Assembly (NCBI GenBank): GCA_007127625.1
Contig: SKYZ01000365.1
Span: 1 to 14,525 of the forward strand
Source: Aquisalimonas sp.
Lineage (GTDB): Bacteria > Pseudomonadota > Gammaproteobacteria > Nitrococcales > Aquisalimonadaceae
Direction: 5' to 3'
DNA: 14,525 nucleotides
Shown here: positions 1 to 8,070 of the stretch, in pieces
How positions within the stretch are numbered: the stretch's first letter is position 1
Layout of the letters: every line of letters begins with the position of its first letter
Position numbers and translations under genes: made by a program
The notes under the pieces: generated by a model
The model's database searches: none
What the model saw: the letters and a program-made list of their open reading frames with translations, nothing else
Told to the model about the DNA's origin: nothing

Positions 1-652
1 CGGTGAACGGCCGCAGGTTGCGGAACACCAGCGCCACGGTGCCGTCGCCGATGGCCACCTCGATCTGCGGCAGCCGGTCACGGCAGGAGAGTTGCGCCAC
101 CAGCGCGCTCAGATCCGACAAACGCTCGGCCACCCTTGGATCGAGCACGTGACACTCGGTCATGTCGGCGACATAGGGGCTGTGCTTTTCGCGGAAACCC
201 ACCAGCACGCGCCCCTTGGCCGGGACGTCCTTCACCGCCAGTCGCGCCTTGCGGCGGTAGCCCCAGATGGGGCCGGTCAGCGGCGCCAGAACCTCCACCG
301 GCTGCACGCCGCCGAACTGCTGGAACTGTTCCAGCAGCACGCCCTGCTTGAAGCGGATCTGCCCTTCCGGCGGCATGTGCTGCAGGCTGCAGCCGCCACA
401 GATGCCGAAGTTCGGGCAGCGGGGCTCGATGCGCTCCGGCACGGGCTCCAGGACCGCCTCCACGCGTCCTTCGTCGAAGCGACGGTGGCAGCGGGTGTAG
501 CGCATGCGCACCTTTTCCCCGGGCAGCGCCCCGTGGACGAAGGTCGTCTTGCCATCCACGTGGGCGATGCCCCGGCCCTCATGACTGAGACCGTCCACGG
601 CCACATCCACGGGCTCGACCGGGATACGGGAACGGCGCCTGCGCTTAGACAT
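1..652 (-). CDS. rlmD: 23S rRNA (uracil-5-)-methyltransferase RlmD, 5' part only
   Basis: N-terminal 217 codons of an RlmD/RumA-type enzyme, which uses S-adenosylmethionine to make 5-methyluridine at U1939 (E. coli numbering) of 23S rRNA. Residues about 8-68 form a TRAM-like RNA-binding domain. The [4Fe-4S] cysteines follow the RlmD spacing: Cys79, Cys85 and Cys88 in CPNFGICGGC, with Cys167 in the TECH context as the likely fourth ligand. The C-terminal SAM-binding methyltransferase domain lies beyond the left edge. The ATG at 652-650 overlaps the stop of the upstream exonuclease gene by 8 nt, and a basic stretch SKRRRRSR follows the start, as in homologues. It is the last visible gene of a cysM-exonuclease-rlmD operon; in related bacteria relA often comes next (not visible here). 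The cluster Cys pattern separates it from the cluster-less paralogue TrmA. Identity is firm; the truncation is only the window edge. Confidence 0.95.
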   Translation of the reverse strand, partial: MSKRRRRSRIPVEPVDVAVDGLSHEGRGIAHVDGKTTFVHGALPGEKVRMRYTRCHRRFDEGRVEAVLEPVPERIEPRCPNFGICGGCSLQHMPPEGQIRFKQGVLLEQFQQFGGVQPVEVLAPLTGPIWGYRRKARLAVKDVPAKGRVLVGFREKHSPYVADMTECHVLDPRVAERLSDLSALVAQLSCRDRLPQIEVAIGDGTVALVFRNLRPFT

Positions 653-1445
653 CGGCGCCGTGCTCCAGCGGGTGTGATTCCCAGGCTTCCAGGAAGGCGT
701 GCAGGTGCTCGCGGCCCTCGGCGGCCAGGGTGTCCCGCACCAGGGCACACTCGCGAGCGTAACCGGCACGGTCCAGATGACCGCGGAACAGTTGGAAGCG
801 CAGCCACACCAGATAGGTGTTGAGCACGTCAGTCTCGCAGTAGTCACGCACGCCGGCGAAATCGCCCTGGCGGATGGCCTCGAACACCTGGCCGCCGCTC
901 ATGCCCATCTTGCCGGGAAAGCCGCAGAGGGTGGCAATCTCGTCCAGAGGCGCGTTCGCCCGGGGCTGGAATCCGGCAAGCATGTCCATGAGGTCCGTGT
1001 GGCGCTCGTGGAAGCGGTTCAGGTAGTTGTTCCAGCGGAAGCTCTGCTCGGTGGCGCCGGTCTCCCAGTACCGTGGCGCGCTGATGCCGTGGAACATGGC
1101 CCGGTAATGCAGCACCGGCAGATCGAAGCCGCTGCCGTTCCAGGAGACCAGGGTGGGCGTGAAGCGGTCGATGCCATCGTAGAAGCGCTGGATCACATCC
1201 GCCTCGTCGTCACCGCCCTCGCCCAGCGACCACACCCGGAAACGGTCGCCGCTGCGCATGGCGATGGAAATGACTGCCACGCGGTGCAGGTGGAGCTTGA
1301 GGAAATCCGAGCCACCGGTCTCCTGCCGGCGCATGGCCAGGGCCGCCTCGGCCACGCTGGCGTCATCCAGCCCGGCAAAGTCGTGCAGCCGCCGCAGGCC
1401 GTCCAGATCCGGGACGGTTTCTATGTCGAACACGAAAATGGTCAT
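645..1445 (-). CDS. Predicted 3'-5' exonuclease, PolB-like DEDDy family
   Basis: A 266-residue protein resembling the predicted 3'-5' exonucleases related to the proofreading domain of DNA polymerase B (DnaQ-like RNase H fold, PF10108 type). All three exonuclease motifs are visible: Exo I FDIETVPD with Asp7 and Glu9; Exo II SWNGSGFD with Asp108; and Exo III YCETD, where Tyr202-x3-Asp206 makes it a DEDDy enzyme. The polymerase domain is absent, so it is a stand-alone nuclease acting on DNA or RNA ends; the physiological substrate is not known to me. The chosen ATG puts the Exo I strand directly at the N terminus, 2 nt after the cysM stop; longer frames reach back into cysM and are unlikely. 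Its 3' end overlaps rlmD by 8 nt. The nuclease fold is well supported, the cellular role is not. Confidence 0.9.
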   Translation of the reverse strand: MTIFVFDIETVPDLDGLRRLHDFAGLDDASVAEAALAMRRQETGGSDFLKLHLHRVAVISIAMRSGDRFRVWSLGEGGDDEADVIQRFYDGIDRFTPTLVSWNGSGFDLPVLHYRAMFHGISAPRYWETGATEQSFRWNNYLNRFHERHTDLMDMLAGFQPRANAPLDEIATLCGFPGKMGMSGGQVFEAIRQGDFAGVRDYCETDVLNTYLVWLRFQLFRGHLDRAGYARECALVRDTLAAEGREHLHAFLEAWESHPLEHGADV

Positions 1446-1447
1446 GG

Positions 1448-2338
1448 TCAGGCCGGAAACACGCCGGAGGAGAGATACCGGTCGCCGCGGTCGCAGACGA
1501 TGGTCACGATGGTGGCGTTCTCCACCTCTGCGGAGAGTTCCAGCGCCGCATGCAGCGTACCCCCGGAGGAAACGCCTGCCATGATGCCCTCCTCCGCGGC
1601 CAGACGCCGAGTCATCTCTTCGGCCTGGTCCTGACTCACATCGATGATCCGGTGGACCCGTTCGGGCTCGTAGATTCTGGGCAGGTAGGCCTCCGGCCAC
1701 CGCCGGATACCCGGTATCTGCGAACCATCCCGGGGCTGGACGCCGACGATTTCCACATGAGGCGCAGTCTCCTGGAAGTAGCGGGAGGTGCCCATGATGG
1801 TCCCGGTGGTGCCCATGGAGGAGACAAAATGGGTGACCTGGCCCCGGGTATCACGCCAGATCTCCGGACCGGTCCCCTCGTAGTGGGCACGCCAGTTGTC
1901 TGCGTTGGCGAACTGATCCAGCACACGACCCTCGCCGCGCTCCTGCATGGCCATTGCCCGATCCCGCGCCTCCTCCATGCCACCATCCTGGGAGACCAGC
2001 ACCAGCTCCGCCCCGTAGGCGCGCATGGACGCGCGACGCTCCTGGGTCATGTGCTCTGGCATGATCAGCACCATGCGGTAGCCGCGGATTGCCGCCGCCA
2101 TCGCCAGGGCAATGCCGGTATTGCCGCTGGTCGCCTCGATCAGTGTGTCACCCGGCCTGATCTCGCCGCGTTCCTCGGCGCGACGGATCATGCTCACGGC
2201 CGGGCGATCCTTCACCGAGCCGGCCGGGTTGTTGCCTTCCAGTTTCAGCAGGATGGTGTTGGACGTCTCTCCCTGCAGCCGCTGAAGGCGTACCAGGGGC
2301 GTGTTGCCGACGAACTCTTCTACAGTGGGATATCTCAT
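1448..2338 (-). CDS. cysM: Cysteine synthase B (O-acetylserine sulfhydrylase B)
   Basis: A 296-residue fold-type II PLP enzyme that makes L-cysteine from O-acetylserine and sulfide, or from thiosulfate via S-sulfocysteine in the CysM branch. Visible motifs are the PLP lysine Lys43 in NPAGSVKDRPA, the substrate loop TSGNTG (70-75), and the phosphate-binding SSGGT loop near the C terminus. The C-terminal CDRGDRYLSSGVF resembles CysM rather than CysK, and the length fits E. coli CysM (about 303). The ATG at 2338-2336 gives the usual start MRYPTVEEFVGNTPL; a GTG 15 nt upstream (2353-2351) is an in-frame alternative. It heads a minus-strand operon with the exonuclease gene 2 nt downstream. No clear promoter or cysteine-regulon operator could be recognised upstream. 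In Pseudomonas, cysM also lies near gacS and rlmD, which supports the assignment. Confidence 0.95.
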   Translation of the reverse strand: MRYPTVEEFVGNTPLVRLQRLQGETSNTILLKLEGNNPAGSVKDRPAVSMIRRAEERGEIRPGDTLIEATSGNTGIALAMAAAIRGYRMVLIMPEHMTQERRASMRAYGAELVLVSQDGGMEEARDRAMAMQERGEGRVLDQFANADNWRAHYEGTGPEIWRDTRGQVTHFVSSMGTTGTIMGTSRYFQETAPHVEIVGVQPRDGSQIPGIRRWPEAYLPRIYEPERVHRIIDVSQDQAEEMTRRLAAEEGIMAGVSSGGTLHAALELSAEVENATIVTIVCDRGDRYLSSGVFPA

Positions 2339-2514
2339 GGCGCGTATTCTCACCCAGAACGTTCCCGACGGGGAAGCGGGATGACAACATCCGTCGGCGC
2401 CCTGCCAGCCGACTGCTGCAGGGGCGTAGCAACCCCTGTACCATAGAACACTGATTCCCGATGGGAAATCCACACGCTTTCCGTCAAATCGACCAGGGAC
2501 AGGACTGACCGCCC
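2339..2514. promoter_or_regulatory. Divergent intergenic region between cysM and barA
   Basis: This 176-bp stretch separates the divergent cysM and sensor-kinase genes, so it should hold promoters for both. It contains a 6-bp inverted repeat, CAGGGG (2419-2424) and CCCCTG (2433-2438), around an 8-nt spacer. A possible Shine-Dalgarno AGGA (2501-2504) lies 10 nt before the kinase ATG. A weak -35-like TTGTCA reads towards cysM (complement of 2382-2387) but lacks a convincing -10 partner. No confident sigma-70 promoter or operator could be assigned by eye, and no small gene was seen. Confidence 0.5.
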
Positions 2515-5256
2515 ATGCGCTGGGGACTCGGCTCCCGCATTTTCCTGCTTGCCGTACTGGGACCGGTACTGACCACGACAGTGCTGATCGGCTATCTGTT
2601 CCACGGTCGCGGGCAGGATATCCAGGCGCAGACCCTGGAGCGCGGCGAGTCCGTGGCACGCCAGCTTGCCCCGGCACTGACGGAGCCCCTGGCAAGGGGC
2701 GAGCATGAACGCCTCGCCCATGTAATCGACGCTGCACGTGTGGATCCGGTCATCGCCCGGGTCACCGTGCAGCGCCCCGACGGCAGCGTACTGTTGCAGC
2801 GCGGGCCGTCGGGGGCTGCGCATCAGGGCGTCCTCGTCCGCCTGGGCGGCCGGATGCTCGGCCTCCACCGGGCGCCGGATTTCCGTGTCCCCGTGCTGCC
2901 CGCACGGGCATCCGTGCTCGATCCGTTGCTGATTCAGCAAGGGATTACGCCTCTGGGCTGGGTTCGCGTGGAAGTCGATGCCTCACCCTATCTCTACCGC
3001 GAAGCCGGACTGATGCTGCAGGCTGCGGCGGTGCTGGGACTGGTCACGGTGATCAGCCTGCTGCTCGGCTACTGGGCGCGCCGCACCGTTACCCGGCCCG
3101 TCGAGACGCTCACCGAGACGGTGCGCCGACTGGGCGCCGGTGACCTGCGTGCCCGCGTGCAGATTCTTGCCGGTGGCGAGGTGGGTACCCTGGCGCGGGC
3201 GATCAATCGCATGGCCATCCGCCAGGAGCGCAACGAAAAGGATCTCAACGATCAGATCGAACAGGCCATCCGGGAACTCCGGGAGACCCTCGAAGCGGTG
3301 GAAATCCAGAACGTCGAGCTGGACATCGCCCGCAAGCGCGCCCTGGAAGGCAGCAAGGTGAAATCCGAGTTCCTGGCCAACATGAGTCACGAGATCCGTA
3401 CGCCCATCAACGGCATTCTCGGCTTTGCCGACCTGCTCTCCCACTCCCGGCTGGACGAGGAGCAGCAGGACTATGTCGGCACCATCCGCGAGTCCTGTAC
3501 CAACCTGCTTGCCCTGGTCAATGACATCCTGGATTTCTCCAAGATCGAGGCAGGCAAGCTGGTCATCGACAACGTCGCCTTCGACATGCGTGACTGCATC
3601 GAAGAGGTGCTATCGCTGATGGCGCCCACGGCTTACGGCAAGAGCCTGGAGCTGGTCCAGATCATTTACCAGGACGTCCCGGTTCGCCTGTTCGGCGACC
3701 CCATCCGCATTCGCCAGGTGCTCACCAACCTGATCCATAACGCCATCAAGTTCACACCGGAGGGGCGGGTGGTCGTGCGGGTGATGCTCGACGCCGAGGA
3801 CGATGACAGGGAGCGCGCGCGGATTCGTGTCGCAGTGTCGGACACCGGTATCGGCATGAAGCCGGACGAACAGGAGCGCCTGTTCCAGGCGTTCAGCCAG
3901 GCGGACACCTCCATCACCCGCCGTTTCGGCGGGGCCGGGCTCGGGCTTATTATCTCCAAGAAGCTGGTGGAGCAAATGGGCGGGGACATCGGCCTGGAGA
4001 GCGAATCCCAGGTGGGCTCCACGTTCTGGTTCACCCTGGACTGCCTCAAGCAGCGCCGGGTGGAGCCCGAGGACCGCATCGGTACGCAGGGCAGCCCGCT
4101 GGCCGGGCGTCGGATCCTCCTGCACGACACCTCGACGCTCAGCCGCCTGGCCGTGCGACATGTCATCGAAGGCTGGGGGGCACACGTCCAGGAAATTGAG
4201 GATCCGGCTGCGCTACAGGCGGGGAACTTGCTCTCCGGCCGCTGGGATGCCGTGTTGATCGGCCTGTCCAGGGAGGAGCTCAATCGTCGCTATTTCCGCG
4301 ATCTCATTCCTGCCGCGCGTGCCATCGGCGCACCCGTGCTGGTGCTGGCCAGCACGGTGGATCGGAACGAACTGCGCAGCCTCTACCAGCAGGGGGCAGA
4401 CTCGTCCCTGCCAAAGGCGGTACGCAGGCAGACGCTCTACCGGGAGCTCTATCGCCTGCTCGACGGCGGGGCCCCGGCCCGGGAACGACTCCAGGAGGCG
4501 CCGGCGCCACTGGTTCCCGCGGTCACGGCGAGCAGGGACAACGCGGACTACACCCACTGCCCCGTGCTGGTGGTGGACGACAACGCCATCAACCGCAAGC
4601 TCGTATCCACCGTCCTGCGCCGCCACGGGGTGCCGGTGACCGAGGGCGAGGACGGTCGCCAGGCCGTGGACCTTTGCGACCGCAACGATTTCGTCCTGGT
4701 CTTCCTTGATATCCACATGCCGAACCTCAGCGGCGAGGCGGCTTATCAGGCCATCCTCGACAACCTGCGCGCCCGGGATGCCCGGATACCACGGGTTGTC
4801 GCCCTCACGGCCAATGCCCTGGGGGGCGAGCGCAAGCGCCTCCTGCGCCTGGGCATGGACGAGTGCCTGATCAAGCCCGTTACCGAAACACAGATCATGC
4901 GCCAGGTGCGAGAGGTTGCGGAACGCGCCGGGAATGATGTCGGGCAGGCCGAGCCGGACGGAACCGCTCAAAGGGCGCTGGGCGGACAGCTGCAGGCGAT
5001 GCTCGCCGACGAGCTGCCCGACCACCGCAAGCGGATCCGCCAGGCCTATCGCCGCGGTGAACTGGAAACCCTGCGGGATCACGTGCACAAGCTCAACGGT
5101 GCAGCCAGCGTCTGTGCCGCGGAGGAGCTGCAGCAAGCGTGTGCGGTGCTGGAACAGGTCGTCGTGGACAACCGGCGAGTGGACATCCCGGCAGGCGTGG
5201 AGCGGGTGGTCGCCGCCATCAACGCCCTGCTTGCCCGTCAGCCCCAGGATCCCTGA
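2515..5256 (+). CDS. barA: BarA/GacS-family tripartite hybrid sensor histidine kinase
   Basis: A 913-residue inner-membrane hybrid kinase, expected to phosphorylate a GacA/UvrY-type response regulator that controls CsrA/RsmA-antagonising small RNAs. Order: TM1 (8-29), periplasmic sensor segment (about 30-164), TM2 (165-187), HAMP (about 188-240), coiled coil (about 240-285), and HisKA with His292 in NMSHEIRTP. The ATPase domain has N box Asn409, G1 DTGIGM from 443 and G2 GGAGLGL from 472. A first receiver-like domain (about 532-650) is degenerate: Gly583 sits where the phospho-acceptor Asp belongs. The second receiver (about 682-800) is intact, with Asp688/Asp689, Asp732 and Lys787. The C-terminal Hpt domain carries His858 in HKLNGAAS. 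This composition and the neighbouring cysM/rlmD match Pseudomonas gacS and E. coli barA. A candidate Shine-Dalgarno AGGA lies 10 nt upstream. It is the only plus-strand gene and converges on acpS. The sensed signal cannot be read from the sequence. Confidence 0.95.
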   Translation: MRWGLGSRIFLLAVLGPVLTTTVLIGYLFHGRGQDIQAQTLERGESVARQLAPALTEPLARGEHERLAHVIDAARVDPVIARVTVQRPDGSVLLQRGPSGAAHQGVLVRLGGRMLGLHRAPDFRVPVLPARASVLDPLLIQQGITPLGWVRVEVDASPYLYREAGLMLQAAAVLGLVTVISLLLGYWARRTVTRPVETLTETVRRLGAGDLRARVQILAGGEVGTLARAINRMAIRQERNEKDLNDQIEQAIRELRETLEAVEIQNVELDIARKRALEGSKVKSEFLANMSHEIRTPINGILGFADLLSHSRLDEEQQDYVGTIRESCTNLLALVNDILDFSKIEAGKLVIDNVAFDMRDCIEEVLSLMAPTAYGKSLELVQIIYQDVPVRLFGDPIRIRQVLTNLIHNAIKFTPEGRVVVRVMLDAEDDDRERARIRVAVSDTGIGMKPDEQERLFQAFSQADTSITRRFGGAGLGLIISKKLVEQMGGDIGLESESQVGSTFWFTLDCLKQRRVEPEDRIGTQGSPLAGRRILLHDTSTLSRLAVRHVIEGWGAHVQEIEDPAALQAGNLLSGRWDAVLIGLSREELNRRYFRDLIPAARAIGAPVLVLASTVDRNELRSLYQQGADSSLPKAVRRQTLYRELYRLLDGGAPARERLQEAPAPLVPAVTASRDNADYTHCPVLVVDDNAINRKLVSTVLRRHGVPVTEGEDGRQAVDLCDRNDFVLVFLDIHMPNLSGEAAYQAILDNLRARDARIPRVVALTANALGGERKRLLRLGMDECLIKPVTETQIMRQVREVAERAGNDVGQAEPDGTAQRALGGQLQAMLADELPDHRKRIRQAYRRGELETLRDHVHKLNGAASVCAAEELQQACAVLEQVVVDNRRVDIPAGVERVVAAINALLARQPQDP

Positions 5257-5292
5257 TCGGGCACTGCCTTCGGCACCCCGGGACGGACGGCA

Positions 5293-5688
5293 TCACCCCG
5301 GGCTTGGTGCGCCTTCCGCAAGCACGAAGGCCAGGGCGAAACCGCCGTCATCGCTGAGGCTGACATGCCAGCGCTCCACGCCGAGCAGGCGAGCGGTTTC
5401 GGCACCACGGCCAGACACTTCCAGTCGCGGGGCACCGGCCGCCGTGCTGGCCACGTGCAGGTCGTGGAAGCCCAGGGACCCGCCGATGCCCGTACCCAGT
5501 GCCTTCGCCGCCGCTTCCTTGACCGCCCAGCGCCGGGCCAGATAGCTCCCCGGGTCGGCATGCGTGCGCCAGCGCGCCATTTCCCGCTGGTCGAGCACAC
5601 GACTGGCGAATCGCTCGTCATGGCGCTCCAGCACGCGGCGCACGCGCTCCACCTGGACCAGATCCGTCCCGACGCCGATGACGCTCAC
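5293..5688 (-). CDS. acpS: Holo-[acyl-carrier-protein] synthase
   Basis: A 131-residue AcpS-type 4'-phosphopantetheinyl transferase that moves phosphopantetheine from coenzyme A to the serine of apo-ACP, activating it for fatty acid synthesis in the cytoplasm. The Mg2+-binding residues are in place: Asp9 in GVGTDLV and Glu58 in [14 protein letters not shown]. Length is normal for the family (about 126). The start is a GTG (5688-5686) that shares GTGA with the stop of pdxJ, a 4-nt overlap implying translational coupling. It is the last gene of the long minus-strand cluster. Its 3' end is 36 nt from the convergent end of the sensor-kinase gene, with no clear terminator between them. The pdxJ-acpS pairing is conserved across proteobacteria. 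Confidence 0.97.
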   Translation of the reverse strand: MSVIGVGTDLVQVERVRRVLERHDERFASRVLDQREMARWRTHADPGSYLARRWAVKEAAAKALGTGIGGSLGFHDLHVASTAAGAPRLEVSGRGAETARLLGVERWHVSLSDDGGFALAFVLAEGAPSPG

Positions 5689-6431
5689 GGTGCCGCCCCG
5701 CGGATCAGGGCCTTCATGTCCCGCACGGCCTGCTCCAGGCCGGAAAACACGGCCCTGGCGATGACGCCGTGGCCGATATTGAGCTCGTGAATGCCCGGGA
5801 TGGCGGCAATGGCCTCGGTGTTGTGATAGTGCAACCCGTGGCCGGCGTTGACGGTGAGCCCCTGCTCCACGCCCAGTGCCACACCCTTCTGGATACGGTC
5901 CAGCTCATCGGCGCGCGCGGCCTCCGTGGCCGCATCGGCGTAGGCGCCCGTGTGCAGTTCCACGAACGGTGCCCCCACGGCGCGGGCCGCCATGATCTGG
6001 TGGGCCTCGGGGTCGATGAACAGGGACACCTGAATACCCGCCCGCGCCAGGCGCTCACAGGCCTCCTGAAGCTTCGCCGGCTGCCCGGCAACGTCCAGCC
6101 CCCCCTCGGTGGTGAGCTCCTCGCGCTTCTCCGGCACCAGGCAGCAGAAGGCGGGGCGCACCCGTTCGGCGATGGCGAGCATCTCCTCGGTCACCGCCAT
6201 TTCCAGGTTCATGCGGGTCTGCAACACAGGGGCCAGGCGATCAAGGTCGTGATCCTGAATGTGCCGCCGGTCCTCGCGCAGATGCAGGGTGATGCCGTCC
6301 GCCCCGCCCTGCTCGGCGACAAGCGCCGCCTGCACCGGATCCGGGTAGCGGGTGCCGCGGGCCTGGCGCAGGGTGGCAACATGGTCGATATTGACGCCCA
6401 GCAAAACGCCGGGATGTCTGGAATGGGTCAT
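5685..6431 (-). CDS. pdxJ: Pyridoxine 5'-phosphate synthase
   Basis: A 248-residue PdxJ, the TIM-barrel enzyme that condenses 1-deoxy-D-xylulose 5-phosphate with 3-amino-1-hydroxyacetone 1-phosphate to form pyridoxine 5'-phosphate, the ring-closing step of DXP-dependent vitamin B6 synthesis. Recognisable segments are [16 protein letters not shown] (12-27), His50 in [12 protein letters not shown], Glu77 in [10 protein letters not shown] and His198 in [10 protein letters not shown]. These correspond to active-site residues in E. coli PdxJ, and the length is close (about 243). The ATG (6431-6429) overlaps the recO stop in an ATGA arrangement, and its own stop overlaps the acpS GTG, so it sits inside a translationally coupled chain. 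Its product is the cofactor used by CysM in this window, but that link is only general metabolism. Confidence 0.98.
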   Translation of the reverse strand: MTHSRHPGVLLGVNIDHVATLRQARGTRYPDPVQAALVAEQGGADGITLHLREDRRHIQDHDLDRLAPVLQTRMNLEMAVTEEMLAIAERVRPAFCCLVPEKREELTTEGGLDVAGQPAKLQEACERLARAGIQVSLFIDPEAHQIMAARAVGAPFVELHTGAYADAATEAARADELDRIQKGVALGVEQGLTVNAGHGLHYHNTEAIAAIPGIHELNIGHGVIARAVFSGLEQAVRDMKALIRGAAP

Positions 6432-7159
6432 GATCCGGAGTCCTTGATACCGCGTCGGAGACTGAGATAGAGCGCCCGACTCTGCAACGGCCGCTCGCCG
6501 ATGTACAGTCGCAGCGCCTCCCGCAGCAACTTCCGGGCCTCGCCGCGCTGGGTTTCGTTGTCCAGTTGCTCCCGCGCCAGTGCCAGCAGGGTTGCGCCAT
6601 TGACCACCAGACCGCTGCCACCGGGTGCCGCCGGAACGGGACCGTACTCGAGCTCGTAGCGGTAGGTCCCTGTCGCCGTGACCGGCTCGCCGCTGTCGGC
6701 GGTTGCATCCAGCAGGAGTCCGTAACCGAGCGCGTCCAGGAGCCGCTTTTCGAACAGTCGCAACGGCAGATCCTCCGCTGCGCCACTATCGGCCAGGCCA
6801 TACAGGGCCTCGCCGTAGGCGTCGAAGACGTCCGCCGCCGGATCCTCCCGCTGCAGCAGGCGCAGCACCAGTTCGCTGAGGTAGAAGGCCGCAGCGAGGC
6901 GCGTTCCGGGAAACTGCAACGGTCGCCCGCCTGCCTCGGCGAACACCAGCGTGGCCAGTTCACCCCGGCCACGCCAGTCCACCAGCACCGGCTGGAAGGG
7001 CTCCAGTACCCCCCGCCAGCGGGAGCGTTGTCCCCGGGCACCGCGGGCAACGGCACCGATGCGCCCGTGCTCCCGGGTCAGCAGCTCCAGCAGCAGGCTG
7101 GTGTCCCGGAACGGACGCCGGTGCACCACCCACCCCGCCACCGGATGGCTGTTGCTCAT
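6428..7159 (-). CDS. recO: DNA repair protein RecO
   Basis: A 243-residue RecO, the mediator that with RecR helps load RecA on SSB-coated single-stranded DNA in RecF-pathway gap repair and anneals complementary strands. The N-terminal region (about 1-80) fits the OB-fold domain: [20 protein letters not shown], then ARGARG and a tract ending in LATLVFAEA. The rest is the helical RecO C-terminal domain, with an ending [11 protein letters not shown] typical of the family. Length equals the E. coli protein (242). No zinc-finger cysteines are present, as is usual in gammaproteobacterial RecO. The ATG overlaps the era stop by one nucleotide (TGATG) and the stop overlaps pdxJ by 4 nt. The era-recO-pdxJ order is conserved. 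Confidence 0.97.
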   Translation of the reverse strand: MSNSHPVAGWVVHRRPFRDTSLLLELLTREHGRIGAVARGARGQRSRWRGVLEPFQPVLVDWRGRGELATLVFAEAGGRPLQFPGTRLAAAFYLSELVLRLLQREDPAADVFDAYGEALYGLADSGAAEDLPLRLFEKRLLDALGYGLLLDATADSGEPVTATGTYRYELEYGPVPAAPGGSGLVVNGATLLALAREQLDNETQRGEARKLLREALRLYIGERPLQSRALYLSLRRGIKDSGS

Positions 7160-8070
7160 CAGTCGTCGTAACCCAGACTCTTCATGGCACGCTCGTCATC
7201 CGCCCAACCGTCGCGGATCTTGACCCAGAGGTCCAGATGGACACGGCGGCCGAGGAGATCCTGGATCTGGGCGCGCGCCTGCTGGCCGATACGTTTGAGC
7301 TGCTGGCCGCCCTTACCGATGACAATGGCCTTCTGCCCGTCGCGCTCCACCCAGATCACCGCGGCGATGCGGGCACGCTCGCCCTCATCCTCGAAGGCCT
7401 CCACTTCCACGGTGGTGGAGTACGGGACTTCCTGTCCCAGGGTGCGCATCAGCTGCTCGCGGATCAGCTCGGCCACCAGGAACCGCTCGCTGCGGTCCGT
7501 AACCTGGTCTTCCGGGAAGAAGAACGGGGCTTCCGGCAAAAAGCCCCGCAGAATCTCCTCCAGGGGCTCCACGTTCTGCCCCTTGCTCGCGGACAGCGGT
7601 ACAATCTCCGCAAAATCATACCGTTGTGACAATTTCTCGATAAACGGCAGGAGGCGATCCTTCTGCGGGATCAGGTCCACTTTATTGATGACAGCCACCA
7701 CTGGCCGACCGGCCCGGCGCAGGTGCTTGAGCACCAGCTCGTCGTCATCAGTCCAGCGCTCCGGCTCCACCACCATGACGACCACATCCACGTCCTCCAG
7801 GGCCGTGACGGCAGAGCGATTCAGGTAGCGGTTCAATGCCTTTTTCTGCTCGCCGTGGAGTCCCGGCGTGTCGACGTAGATGAACTGGGTGTCGCCGCGG
7901 GTCTGTACGCCGATGAGGCGATTGCGTGTGGTCTGCGGTCGCCGCGATACAATGCTCAGCTTCATCCCCAGGAGACGGTTGAGCAGTGTCGACTTGCCCA
8001 CGTTGGGCCGGCCGACCAGCCCCACATAGCCGCAGCGACGACTACCCGGGTCCTCTGTTGGAGCGTCCAT
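7159..8070 (-). CDS. era: GTPase Era
   Basis: A 303-residue Era, an essential GTPase that binds the 3' end of 16S rRNA and assists 30S subunit maturation. GTPase motifs: G1 GRPNVGKST (20-28), switch region with SRRPQTTRNR (42-51), G3 DTPG (67-70), G4 NKVD (129-132) and G5 SAS near residue 160. The C-terminal KH RNA-binding domain carries IGKGG followed by QQLKRIG around residue 250-260. Length matches E. coli Era (301). The ATG immediately follows the rnc stop with no gap (TGAATG), and the stop overlaps recO. The rnc-era pairing is one of the most conserved in bacteria and joins two factors of rRNA maturation. Confidence 0.99.
   Translation of the reverse strand: MDAPTEDPGSRRCGYVGLVGRPNVGKSTLLNRLLGMKLSIVSRRPQTTRNRLIGVQTRGDTQFIYVDTPGLHGEQKKALNRYLNRSAVTALEDVDVVVMVVEPERWTDDDELVLKHLRRAGRPVVAVINKVDLIPQKDRLLPFIEKLSQRYDFAEIVPLSASKGQNVEPLEEILRGFLPEAPFFFPEDQVTDRSERFLVAELIREQLMRTLGQEVPYSTTVEVEAFEDEGERARIAAVIWVERDGQKAIVIGKGGQQLKRIGQQARAQIQDLLGRRVHLDLWVKIRDGWADDERAMKSLGYDD

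Noticed and set aside
699..1634. A 311-codon plus-strand frame opposite the exonuclease and cysM
   Set aside because: It covers genes with intact catalytic motifs on the other strand and carries no recognisable domain itself.
5257..5292. Small TGCC-TTC-GGCA hairpin between barA and acpS as a terminator
   Set aside because: The stem is only 4 bp, extendable only through a bulge, and there is no T run on either side.
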